DNA from: an uncultured Eubacteriales bacterium
Lineage (GTDB): Bacteria; Bacillota; Clostridia; Christensenellales; Aristaeellaceae
Reading direction: 5' to 3'
NCBI GenBank assembly: GCA_902764875.1
Contig: CACWXP010000001.1
Coordinates: 182,002-246,001, forward strand
DNA: 64,000 nucleotides
Shown here: in pieces, positions 16,797 to 24,763 of the stretch
Layout: each line of letters opens with the position of its first letter
Numbering within the stretch: the stretch's first letter is position 1
Program-made: the position numbers and the translations under genes
The notes under the pieces: generated by a model
Told to the model about the DNA's origin: nothing
What the model saw: the letters and a program-made list of their open reading frames with translations, nothing else
The model's database searches: none

Positions 16797-17762
16797 ATGC
16801 GAACGGGCGAAGGACAGAGCTTTGCGGCCGGGGTTCGGGATGAACTGATCCGTTATCCGGTGGGGAAAGCCTGCTGTATGCTGAGCGAGATTTCCGCGCT
16901 GACACAGACCTCGGGGCATCTGGCCTTCCGGGGCGGCGGATGGATCAGCGTGAGCTGGCGGCTGGAGGACGCGGGGGTGGCCCGGCGGCTTTTCCAGCTG
17001 CTGAAAAAACGGCTGGGCGTGAACCCGACGCTGCATTTCACCCAGACGTCGCGGCTGGGCGGCAGGCGGGTGTGCGTGCTGACGCTCAGCGGTGCGGACG
17101 CGAAGGTGCTGCTGGACGCGCTGCACATGACGGAAACGGATGAGAACGGACAGATGCACCTGAAGCGGACGGTGCCGCGGCACCCGATGACTCGGCAGTG
17201 CTGCCGGCGGGCCTTCCTGCGGGGAGCTTTTCTGGGAGCCGGCACGGTGACCAACCCGGAAAAGGGATATCACTTCGAATGGAAGGCGGAGGACGAGCAC
17301 CTGACGCAGGTGCTGGGGAAACTGCTGGAGAAGAGCGACCTGCCCTTTCATACCTACACGCGGAACGGCCAGCAGGTGGTTTACCTGAAAGGCGCCCAGC
17401 AGATCGCCGACACGCTGGCGCTGATGGGCGCGGGACAGAGCGTGCTGCAGATGGAAAACATCCGGATTCAGAAGCAGCTGCGGGCTGCGGCGGTCCGGGC
17501 GGCCAACTGCGACGAGCATAACGGGGAACGGATGCTGGACGCCGCGCAGAAACAGGCGGAGGCAATCCGGCGGCTTTCCCTGAAACAGGGACTGTTTACG
17601 CTGCCGCCGGCGCTGCGGGAGATTGCGAGGCTGCGGCTGGAAAATCCGGACCTGAGCCTGAAGGAACTGGGGGAAATGCTGGATCCCCCGGTCGGAAAAA
17701 GCGGTATCAACCACCGGATGCGGCGGCTGATGGAAATTGCCGGGGAAGGAGAGGGCACATGA
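16797..17762 (+). CDS. whiA: WhiA-type DNA-binding regulator
   Basis: 321 residues. The N-terminus FAAGVRDELIRYP and the segment CCMLSEISALTQTSGHLAFR begin the degenerate LAGLIDADG homing-endonuclease-like domain. Later CCRRAFLRGAFLGAGTVTNP and KGYHFEWKAEDEHLTQVL are typical of WhiA. The C-terminal HTH is RLENPDLSLKELGEMLDPPV and GKSGINHRMRRL. WhiA links cell division and chromosome segregation in Firmicutes. The ATG directly abuts the rapZ stop. The glmR/yvcK gene commonly found between rapZ and whiA is absent here. Confidence 0.95.
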   Translation: MRTGEGQSFAAGVRDELIRYPVGKACCMLSEISALTQTSGHLAFRGGGWISVSWRLEDAGVARRLFQLLKKRLGVNPTLHFTQTSRLGGRRVCVLTLSGADAKVLLDALHMTETDENGQMHLKRTVPRHPMTRQCCRRAFLRGAFLGAGTVTNPEKGYHFEWKAEDEHLTQVLGKLLEKSDLPFHTYTRNGQQVVYLKGAQQIADTLALMGAGQSVLQMENIRIQKQLRAAAVRAANCDEHNGERMLDAAQKQAEAIRRLSLKQGLFTLPPALREIARLRLENPDLSLKELGEMLDPPVGKSGINHRMRRLMEIAGEGEGT

Positions 17763-19759
17763 TCGCTTCCGTATCGTATCTGCTGCTTTATCTTTGCCTG
17801 GGGATGCTGAGCATCCGGTTTCTGCTGCCGCGGCACAAGCCGCTGAACCGGATCTGGCTGGGGCTGAGCTTCGGCGTGCTGGAAATGATGTGGCTGCCGG
17901 CGCTTTGCGCGTTTTTCCTCGGATTCACGGCGGCGGGGCACGCGCTGGCGGCGGGGCTGCTGGTGCTGATCACGGTCGGGTGCTGGTTTGCACGGGACCG
18001 GCGGGACGCCGCCCCCTTTGACTGCGAGGAAAAGGCGCAGCTGAAGAGAATGCTGCCGGTGCTGATCCCGCTGACCATTCTGGGCATTTATCTGCAGATC
18101 ACCCACACGATGCGCCCGGACGCGGCCGGAAACTGGCACACGGGACAAAGCACCTACGGCGACCTGCCGATGCACATGAGCTTTATTACGGGCGTGGCGG
18201 GGAAAACCTTCCCGGCGGACTATCCCTTCTATCCGGGTGCCCGGCTGAGCTATCCCTTCCTGGCGGACTCTCTGAGCACCACGTTCTACCTGCTGGGCTG
18301 CAGCCTGCAGGCTTCCATCATCCTGCCGGGATCGCTGATGATGGCACTGTGCTATATGGGCGTGCTGGTGCTGGGGCGGGAAATGACCGCCGGCAAGAAG
18401 GCGATGATCCTGGCGGCGCTGCTGTTCTTCCTGAACGGGGGCCTTGGATTCCTGTACGACTTTGACCTGGCGGGCGGAACCTGGGACGGGACGCTCGGCG
18501 GGTATTTCCGCACCGTCGGCGACCGGATCGGGAACATTCTGACCGGGTACTACAAAACACCGACGAACCAGCCGGATCCGAACAACCTGCGCTGGTCCAA
18601 CGTGATCTGCGACCTGATGGTGCCCCAGCGGACGATCCTGGGCGGGTGGTGCATGGCGATTCCGTGCTTCTACCTGATGGACGCTGTTTTCCGGCCGACA
18701 AAGAGGGACACGGAGAACGGACTTCGGGGGCTGCTGGTGCTGGGCGTGTGGGCCGGGGCGCTGCCGCTGATTCACACTCACAGCTTTCTGGCCCTGGGGC
18801 TGGCTTCCCTCGGGTGCATGATCTATGACCTGATCCACGGGGATCCGGACGCGATGATGATCCGGCGGACGAGGGGACAGATCCTGCTGCCGTACCTGAT
18901 TTATGCCGCCGTGGCGGCGGTGCTGGCCGTGCCGCAGCTGCTGGCCTTCACCTTCCGGCAGACGTTCCAGGAAAACACACGGCAGGGGTTCATTCAGTTC
19001 CAGTTCAACTGGGTCAACAATCCCGGCGGCTCCGGGATGCGGGATCTTTACATCTGGTTCTATGTGAAAAACATCGGGCTGCCTTTCCTGGCGCTGATTG
19101 CGGCGGCCTTCGACCGGACGCCCCGGCACAGGCGGATTTTCGCCATGGCGCTGCCCATCATTCTGGCGGCGGAATTCATCCGGTTCCAGCCCAATGAATA
19201 TGACAACAATAAACTGCTGTACCTGGCCTGGCTGCTTTGCGGGATGATCGTGGCGGACTGGTGCATCATGATCTGGAACCGGCTGAAGGGACTGCGCAGC
19301 CGGACGGTGCTGGCGGTGGTCGCCGCTTTTGTGACCTTCGTGAGCGCGGGGCTGACGATCTGGCGGGAATGCGTTTCGGACTATGTGGCCTTCGGAAAGG
19401 AATCCGTGGAGGCCGGCGAGTTTGTGCGGGACCGGACGGAGGCGGACGCCGTTTTCCTGACGGGAACGCAGCACCTGAACCCGGTGTGTGCCATCGGCGG
19501 AAAGACTGTGGTCTGCGGACCGAATCTGTGGCTGTACTGGCACGGGTTCAACACGCAGGAACGGCAGGAGGACCTGAAGCTGTTCTTTGAGGATCCGGAG
19601 GGGAATCCGGACATTCCGCAGAAATACGACGTGGACTATATTTACGTGTCGAGCTATGAGCGGTCCCTGTACGACGTGGACCGGGAGGCGCTGGACCGGA
19701 ACTACCGGAAGGTTTTCGAAAACGGGGAGGCCGCAATCTGGAAAGTCCCGGAGGGGTGA
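17759..19759 (+). CDS. Large polytopic membrane protein, GT-C glycosyltransferase-like
   Basis: 666 residues with about 11-13 predicted hydrophobic segments and a soluble C-terminal ~120 residues. An extracytoplasmic-type loop THTMRPDAAGNWHTGQSTYG then DLPMHMSFITG resembles the acidic first loop of GT-C-fold glycosyltransferases. VICDLMVPQRTILGGWCMAI and LPLIHTHSFLALGL follow. The C-terminal soluble part (FVRDRTEADAVFLTGTQHLN, VDYIYVSSYERS) is also seen in such proteins. It may transfer a sugar from a lipid carrier. The ATGA overlap with whiA suggests co-expression. No exact family was recognised. Confidence 0.6.
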   Translation: MIASVSYLLLYLCLGMLSIRFLLPRHKPLNRIWLGLSFGVLEMMWLPALCAFFLGFTAAGHALAAGLLVLITVGCWFARDRRDAAPFDCEEKAQLKRMLPVLIPLTILGIYLQITHTMRPDAAGNWHTGQSTYGDLPMHMSFITGVAGKTFPADYPFYPGARLSYPFLADSLSTTFYLLGCSLQASIILPGSLMMALCYMGVLVLGREMTAGKKAMILAALLFFLNGGLGFLYDFDLAGGTWDGTLGGYFRTVGDRIGNILTGYYKTPTNQPDPNNLRWSNVICDLMVPQRTILGGWCMAIPCFYLMDAVFRPTKRDTENGLRGLLVLGVWAGALPLIHTHSFLALGLASLGCMIYDLIHGDPDAMMIRRTRGQILLPYLIYAAVAAVLAVPQLLAFTFRQTFQENTRQGFIQFQFNWVNNPGGSGMRDLYIWFYVKNIGLPFLALIAAAFDRTPRHRRIFAMALPIILAAEFIRFQPNEYDNNKLLYLAWLLCGMIVADWCIMIWNRLKGLRSRTVLAVVAAFVTFVSAGLTIWRECVSDYVAFGKESVEAGEFVRDRTEADAVFLTGTQHLNPVCAIGGKTVVCGPNLWLYWHGFNTQERQEDLKLFFEDPEGNPDIPQKYDVDYIYVSSYERSLYDVDREALDRNYRKVFENGEAAIWKVPEG

Positions 19760-19778
19760 GGCCGCGCTGCGGCGCGGC

Positions 19779-19822
19779 AGTGGTTAGTGGATAGTGGTTA
19801 GTGGATAGTGGGTAGTGGATAG
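19779..19822 (+). repeat. TAGTGGATAG tandem repeat, copy 1
   Basis: Four imperfect copies of (A/T)TAGTGG(A/T)TAGTGG-like units (GTTAGTGG, GATAGTGG, GGTAGTGG). Copies of the same motif occur at 41870-41903 and 43147-43171, always between genes. Confidence 0.7.
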
Positions 19823-19852
19823 CGACGCGGAGGATTGACGGACGGGTTTTGA

Positions 19853-19881
19853 TTGATTTTTCTGCTGTTTTGGGATACAAT
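19853..19881 (+). promoter_or_regulatory. Promoter before the DUF2232-rplI-dnaB unit
   Basis: TTGATT at 19853-19858, a 17-bp spacer and TACAAT at 19876-19881, 33 bp before the ATG at 19914. Confidence 0.65.
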
Positions 19882-19913
19882 AAAGTGATAATGTATGCGA
19901 TTGGAGGGGCGGC

Positions 19914-20879
19914 ATGAGCGGAAGCGGATGGGTGATTCCCGTGATGGTGATCCAGATCCTGCTGCCCGTGGCGGCAGCGATGACGGGGGCCGTATGTTCT
20001 CCGATCGTGCCGGGGATCCTTTGCGCCGCGGCCGCGATCGCGGGAGGCGTGGCTTTCCCGCCGGAAGCGCTGCCGGTGGTGCTGGTGTGGTGCGCGGGAT
20101 GGGCGCTGACAACCCTGCTGCCGATGAAGAAGCGGCTGCTTCGCCCGGCGCTTCGGGCAGGCGTGTGCCTGGCGGCATGGGGAATCGGACTCTTCATTCT
20201 GCTGCGGCTGACCGGCGGCCAGATTGTGGCGGGACTGGCGGGGGCCGCCTGCGACTGGGTGGACAAGAGTTCCAACAGCACGGAGATCCTGCTGCGGGCC
20301 TACAGCGCGGGATACGCGCGGCTGCAGGGGGCGCAGGCGCTGATGCCGGCGGTGCAGATGCTGGGCAGCGTGCTGATTCCCGACGGCATCCGGACGCAGA
20401 TGCTTCTGAGCCTGCGGGCTTCCATGGAAGAGATCCTGCCGAAACTGCTGTGCAGTGCGGTGGTGTATCATACGGCGCTGACGGTGCTGCTGAGCACGGT
20501 GCTGCCGGACTGGCTTCGGCGGAAACGGGGCGAAAAAGGCGACTTTGCTCCGATGGAACAGTGGTACATGCCCCGGCGGCTGGGCGCGGCGGTGTTTGCG
20601 CTTTGCATCGGATGGGTGATGGCCCTGATGGCGCAGGACGGCGTCGGCGCTTACCTCGGATGGCTCTGCGCGGATGTTTTCCGGGTGGCGTTCATCCTCC
20701 AGGGCATCTGCTGGATGCAGTGGATGGGCAAACGGATGGGGATCCGGAGCACTGTGCGCAACATCTGGTCGGTGATTCTGGGCATCGTGCTGCCGCTGAT
20801 CCCGATGATTATGGGAATGATAGATCAACGCAGGGACGCGCGTCATCTGCGTCCGAAAGAGGAGGCTGATCAGGAATGA
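19914..20879 (+). CDS. DUF2232/YybS-like membrane protein
   Basis: 321 residues, with roughly eight hydrophobic segments and an amphipathic middle ([20 protein letters not shown], then [20 protein letters not shown]). The C-terminal part CRDxxRVAF-like [14 protein letters not shown] fits the YybS/DUF2232 family. The position, directly before rplI and dnaB, matches Bacillus subtilis yybS-yybT-rplI-dnaC, except that the cyclic-di-AMP phosphodiesterase gene (yybT/gdpP) is missing between them. The function is unknown. The stop overlaps the rplI start (ATGA). Confidence 0.75.
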   Translation: MSGSGWVIPVMVIQILLPVAAAMTGAVCSPIVPGILCAAAAIAGGVAFPPEALPVVLVWCAGWALTTLLPMKKRLLRPALRAGVCLAAWGIGLFILLRLTGGQIVAGLAGAACDWVDKSSNSTEILLRAYSAGYARLQGAQALMPAVQMLGSVLIPDGIRTQMLLSLRASMEEILPKLLCSAVVYHTALTVLLSTVLPDWLRRKRGEKGDFAPMEQWYMPRRLGAAVFALCIGWVMALMAQDGVGAYLGWLCADVFRVAFILQGICWMQWMGKRMGIRSTVRNIWSVILGIVLPLIPMIMGMIDQRRDARHLRPKEEADQE

Positions 20880-21328
20880 AGGTTGTATTGCTGAAAGACG
20901 TTCGGAACATGGGCAAGCGGGACGATATCCTGACGGTGAGCGACGGGTATGCCCGGAACTTTCTGTTCCCCCAGAAGCTGGCCGTGGAAGCGACGCCAGG
21001 AACCCTGAAGGAGATCGAGCGCAAGCGTGCGGCCCAGGACGCCCGGGAGGCGGAGCTGCGGGCGGAGGCCCAGGCCAAGGCCGAACTGCTGAAGAACAAG
21101 GTGATCGTGCTGGAAGTGAAGTGCGGCGACAAGGGACGGCTGTACGGCAGCGTGACGGCGGCGGAAGTCGCGGAGGCGCTGGAAAAGCAGCACGGCATCA
21201 AGGCCGACAAGCGGAAGATCGACATTGGGGATCCCATCCGGGAAGTCGGTATGCGGGAAATTTCCGTATGGCTGTATTCCGGCATCACGACGAAGATGAA
21301 GCTGGACGTGCGGCCCCTGGCGAAGTAA
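20876..21328 (+). CDS. rplI: 50S ribosomal protein L9
   Basis: A 150-residue two-domain L9. The N-terminal domain [20 protein letters not shown] and [20 protein letters not shown] is the L9 signature. A long helix rich in Ala/Glu/Lys ([20 protein letters not shown]) connects to the C-terminal rRNA-binding domain ([20 protein letters not shown]). It binds 23S rRNA at the base of L1. It is coupled to the upstream membrane protein and followed by dnaB. Confidence 0.98.
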   Translation: MKVVLLKDVRNMGKRDDILTVSDGYARNFLFPQKLAVEATPGTLKEIERKRAAQDAREAELRAEAQAKAELLKNKVIVLEVKCGDKGRLYGSVTAAEVAEALEKQHGIKADKRKIDIGDPIREVGMREISVWLYSGITTKMKLDVRPLAK

Positions 21329-21392
21329 GGGTTCAGGGGTAAACAAAGTTTAAAGGTCAGACAATCCTGACAGCAGTTCGCGGGGAGACGAG

Positions 21393-22760
21393 ATGGAAAA
21401 TCCGGAGAGCTTAAGCGGAGTTGTTCCGCCTCACAGCAACGAGGCGGAGGTCAGCGTCCTGGGCGCCATGCTGCAGGACGGCACCGCTGTGCTCCGGGCC
21501 ATGGAACTGCTGACGGCGGATGATTTCTATTCGGCGGAACATCAGGAACTTTTTAAAGTCATGACGGAACTGAACCAGGCCCATTCCCCGATCGACCTGG
21601 TGACGATGCACGCGGAGCTGGCACGGCGGGGGACGCTGGAAGGCGTCGGCGGCCTGGAAGCCCTGATGCGGATTCTGAACGCCGTGCCGGCGACGGCCAA
21701 CGCGAAGGCCTACATCGATATCGTCCGGGAGAAGAGCACTCTCCGGAAGCTGATCGGCGCCTGCCAGAAGATTTCGGCGGAATGCTACCGGCAGCAAAAC
21801 CCGGTGCCGGACACCTTGGCCGCGGCCGAAAAGGCGATTTTCGACATCGTGATGAACCGGGCGGACGGGGAAGCCCTGCAGCCTTTAGGTGAAGTCATGC
21901 TGCGGACCTTTGACCAGATCGAGGAACTGGCCAAGCTGAAGGGCGCCATTGCGGGCGTGCCGACGGGGTTCATTGACCTGGATAACCTGCTGACGGGCCT
22001 TCACGGCGGCGAACTGATTGTGGTGGGCGCCCGGCCTTCCATGGGTAAAACCTCCTTCGCCATGAACATTGCCTCCCACGCGAGCCTGAACCAGGGCAAG
22101 AAGGTGGCGGTGTTCACGCTGGAAATGCCGCGGGAGCAGATCGCTATGCGCATGCTCTGCTCGGACGCCCGGGTGGACATGCAGAAGGTTCGGAAGGGAA
22201 CGCTTTCCAACGACGACTGGATCCGGCTGGCCAAATCCATGACGCCCATGTCGGCGGCGCCGATGTATATCGACGACACGGCGGGGATCACTCCCAGCCA
22301 GCTGCGGTCGCGGTGCCGGCGGCTGATGATGGACAAGGGGCTGGACCTGATCGTGCTGGACTATCTGGGTCTGATGCGGGCGGACGGCCGGGTGGAAAAT
22401 CGTCAGCTGGAAGTGAGCGAGATCAGCCGCCAGCTGAAAGCCATCGCGCTGGATCTGAAGATTCCTGTGGTGGCCTGCGCGCAGCTGAGCCGGGCCAACA
22501 AGGACCGGCAGGACAAGCGGCCGGTGCTGAGCGATCTGCGGGATTCCGGATCCATCGAACAGGACGCGGACGTGGTGATGTTCCTGCACCGGGAGGAATA
22601 TTACAACAAGGACACGGAAGACAAGAACATCGGCGAAGTGATTATTGCCAAACAGCGCAGCGGCCCTCTGGGGACGGTGAAGCTGGCGTGGCTGAGCGAA
22701 TACACGACCTTCGCAAACCTTGCGAGGGACAACGGGCCTTCAGGGGATGCGCCTTTTTGA
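21393..22760 (+). CDS. dnaB: Replicative DNA helicase DnaB
   Basis: 455 residues. The N-terminal dimerisation domain (PHSNEAEVSVLGAMLQDG, PIDLVTMHAELARRG) is followed by the RecA-like ATPase. Walker A VGARPSMGKTSFAMN, then VAVFTLEMPREQIAMRMLC, Walker B GLDLIVLDYLGLM, and DLRDSGSIEQDADVVMFLHR and AKQRSGPLGTVKLAW are all canonical. It unwinds DNA at the replication fork. GGGGAGACGAG precedes the ATG at 21393. The rplI-dnaB order is conserved in Firmicutes. Confidence 0.98.
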   Translation: MENPESLSGVVPPHSNEAEVSVLGAMLQDGTAVLRAMELLTADDFYSAEHQELFKVMTELNQAHSPIDLVTMHAELARRGTLEGVGGLEALMRILNAVPATANAKAYIDIVREKSTLRKLIGACQKISAECYRQQNPVPDTLAAAEKAIFDIVMNRADGEALQPLGEVMLRTFDQIEELAKLKGAIAGVPTGFIDLDNLLTGLHGGELIVVGARPSMGKTSFAMNIASHASLNQGKKVAVFTLEMPREQIAMRMLCSDARVDMQKVRKGTLSNDDWIRLAKSMTPMSAAPMYIDDTAGITPSQLRSRCRRLMMDKGLDLIVLDYLGLMRADGRVENRQLEVSEISRQLKAIALDLKIPVVACAQLSRANKDRQDKRPVLSDLRDSGSIEQDADVVMFLHREEYYNKDTEDKNIGEVIIAKQRSGPLGTVKLAWLSEYTTFANLARDNGPSGDAPF

Positions 22761-22808
22761 GGATGCAGGATATAGGATTCAGGTTTAGGAAGAGGAGCTT
22801 GGGTTTCG

Positions 22809-23768
22809 ATGGAGAGTTACACGGTTTGCCAGCTGCAGAAGGACATGCGGTTTGAGGGGTTCCTGCTGGTGCGGTCCGCCGAAAAGCGGAAGGACGTCAA
22901 GGGCAACGATTATGTGGACATGAACCTGACGGACCGGACGGGGGAAATCAACTGCAAAATCTGGAACTGGGAAAGCAGTGCGGAAATGCCGGAAAACGGC
23001 AGCGTTGTGAAGATCCGCGGAACGGTTCAGGAATACAACGGACGGCTGCAGCTGCGGGTTGAAAGATGGCGGAAGGCCGCGGCGGAGGATCCGGTGGACA
23101 TGAACCGGCTGGTTCCCTGCGCGCCGCGAAAAGCCGAAGACATGACGGCGGAAATCCGGGAAACGGTGGAAAGTTTCCGGAGCGAAAAACTTCGGAAACT
23201 GACGATGGGCATGCTGGAGAACGCCGGGGGAGACCTGAGCTGGTTCCCGGCGGCGCAGCGGATGCACCACGCGGAGCGCAGCGGGCTGCTGCACCACACG
23301 ACGGACATGCTTCGGATGGCGAAGGCGATGCTGGAGGTTTATCCCTGGCTGAACCGGGACCTGCTGCTCGCCGGGGTGATCATCCACGATCTCGGCAAGA
23401 TGGACGAGCTGAAGAGCGACAGGGCCGGGAACGTTTCGGACTACACACGGGACGGACAGCTGCTGGGACACCTGGTCCGGGGCATCACGAACCTGAACCG
23501 GGTGGCGGACCGGCTCGGCATTCACGGGGAGACGGTGACGCTGCTGGAACACATGCTGCTGAGCCACCACGGGGAAAGCGAATACGGAAGCCCGAAAGCC
23601 CCGATGTTCCCGGAAGCGGAGGCGCTTCACTGGCTGGACATGATGGACGCCCGGATGAACACCATGAAGAGCGCCGAGGACAAGACGCCGGAAGGCGCTT
23701 TCAGCGAGAAAATATTCAGCCTGGACAGGCGGATTTATCACCCGGTTTACACAGACGACGCGGAATAA
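22809..23768 (+). CDS. yhaM: YhaM-type 3'-5' exonuclease (OB fold + HD)
   Basis: 319 residues. Residues ~12-95 form an OB-fold nucleic-acid binding domain (GFLLVRSAEKRKDVKGNDYV, CKIWNW, VKIRGTVQEYNGRLQLRVER). From residue ~155 an HD phosphohydrolase domain follows: HHAERSGLLHHTTDM, VIIHDLGKMDEL, LLGHLVRGI and HMLLSHHGESEYGSPKAPMF supply the metal-binding His/Asp set. YhaM degrades RNA and single-stranded DNA 3' to 5'. AGGAG at 22793-22797 serves as a somewhat distant ribosome site for ATG 22809. Confidence 0.93.
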   Translation: MESYTVCQLQKDMRFEGFLLVRSAEKRKDVKGNDYVDMNLTDRTGEINCKIWNWESSAEMPENGSVVKIRGTVQEYNGRLQLRVERWRKAAAEDPVDMNRLVPCAPRKAEDMTAEIRETVESFRSEKLRKLTMGMLENAGGDLSWFPAAQRMHHAERSGLLHHTTDMLRMAKAMLEVYPWLNRDLLLAGVIIHDLGKMDELKSDRAGNVSDYTRDGQLLGHLVRGITNLNRVADRLGIHGETVTLLEHMLLSHHGESEYGSPKAPMFPEAEALHWLDMMDARMNTMKSAEDKTPEGAFSEKIFSLDRRIYHPVYTDDAE

Positions 23769-23787
23769 AAAACGGAGGGGATGTACC

Positions 23788-24648
23788 ATGTTGAAGAAAA
23801 AGACTATTTGCCTGGCACTGGTTCTTTGCTGCGCGCTGGTTCTGACGGCCTGCGCACAACAGGCGACCTATCCGAATCAGCCCAAGCAGGATTCGGCCTC
23901 GCACAGCAGCACCGAGCAGCAGCCGGTGACCGGGCAGGCGGACATGTCCGCGGCCTCGGAAGCGGCTCCGGCCCAGCAGATCAACTTTAACGACGGCAGC
24001 TATGATCCCGCCTCGGAAGAGGGCGGGCAGAGCGAGCAGATCGGGAATACGGCCCAGAACGCCCCCGCGGTGACGAACGCGCCGATGATGCAGAGCGAAT
24101 TCGCCGGCGCGACGCCCGTGAAGATTGATCCGGTGGATAAGCCCACCCCCACGCCGCTGCCGAAGATCACCTTCTCCTACACGACGTACAACGCGCCGAA
24201 CCTGCACCTGACCTTTGAAGGCCCGGCGGGCTGGATCGCGGACGACCTGGCGGCGGACACCTATATACTGACCAACCCGGATCCTTCCATGGACTATGAG
24301 GCGAAGGCGGAGATCCGGACGATCGCGGCGGGCAAGGACTACACCCAGAAGGAACTGGTGAAGGAAGTGAAGGCCCAGGCGGAAGCACTGCAGGGCACCG
24401 GCAGCTTCCAGAGCTTCAGCACCTCCGACACCGCGACCCGGACGTTCATCAACGGGAACGGCGTTTACATCGCTTACAAGGGCACGTTGAACGACGGCCA
24501 GGAAACCGGCGTTGCCGGACGCATCATCGTGAACACGGTGAACAAGGTGCTGTATGTGCTGCACGTCAGCTATCCCAGAGGCCTGGCGGACACTTTCGCC
24601 GACGGCGTTTACAACAAGATCCGCCACTCCATGAAACTGACCAACTGA
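23788..24648 (+). CDS. Secreted lipoprotein, unknown function
   Basis: 286 residues. Lipoprotein signal peptide: MLKKKTICLALVLCCALVLT followed by lipobox LTAC, with Cys at ~22 as the acylation site. A Ser/Gln/Ala-rich low-complexity stretch extends to about residue 130 and includes PTPTPLPK. A compact domain (FSYTTYNAPNLHLTFEGPAG, YILTNPDPSMDYEAKAEIRT, VAGRIIVNTVNKVLYVLHVS) of mixed alpha/beta character follows, similar in outline to other surface-lipoprotein domains that I cannot name. GGAGGGG precedes the ATG. It lies between yhaM and the giant repeat protein and may belong with the envelope genes downstream. Confidence 0.75.
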   Translation: MLKKKTICLALVLCCALVLTACAQQATYPNQPKQDSASHSSTEQQPVTGQADMSAASEAAPAQQINFNDGSYDPASEEGGQSEQIGNTAQNAPAVTNAPMMQSEFAGATPVKIDPVDKPTPTPLPKITFSYTTYNAPNLHLTFEGPAGWIADDLAADTYILTNPDPSMDYEAKAEIRTIAAGKDYTQKELVKEVKAQAEALQGTGSFQSFSTSDTATRTFINGNGVYIAYKGTLNDGQETGVAGRIIVNTVNKVLYVLHVSYPRGLADTFADGVYNKIRHSMKLTN

Positions 24649-24660
24649 TCCGACGCGCAT

Positions 24661-24737
24661 GAAGGAATCCGGATTCCGGATTCCTTCACAATTACATGAC
24701 TCTGTACTGACTGATTTGCCGAAGGGCAGGTCAGTCA
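24661..24737 (+). repeat. Two hairpins in the leader of the SdrD-like gene
   Basis: Hairpin 1: GAAGGAATCC/GGATTCCTTC (24661-24687). Hairpin 2: TGACTGA (24708-24714) with inner TGCC, loop GAAG, inner GGCA and TCAGTCA (24731-24737). No T-run follows either. They could be an RNA leader or an inserted short palindromic element. Confidence 0.6.
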
Positions 24738-24763
24738 GTGCATCATCGGAGGCTTTGCGTTCT

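Noticed and set aside
17468-19543. 691-codon minus-strand frame opposite whiA and the membrane protein
   Set aside because: Gln/His/Arg-rich shadow frame with no start signal.
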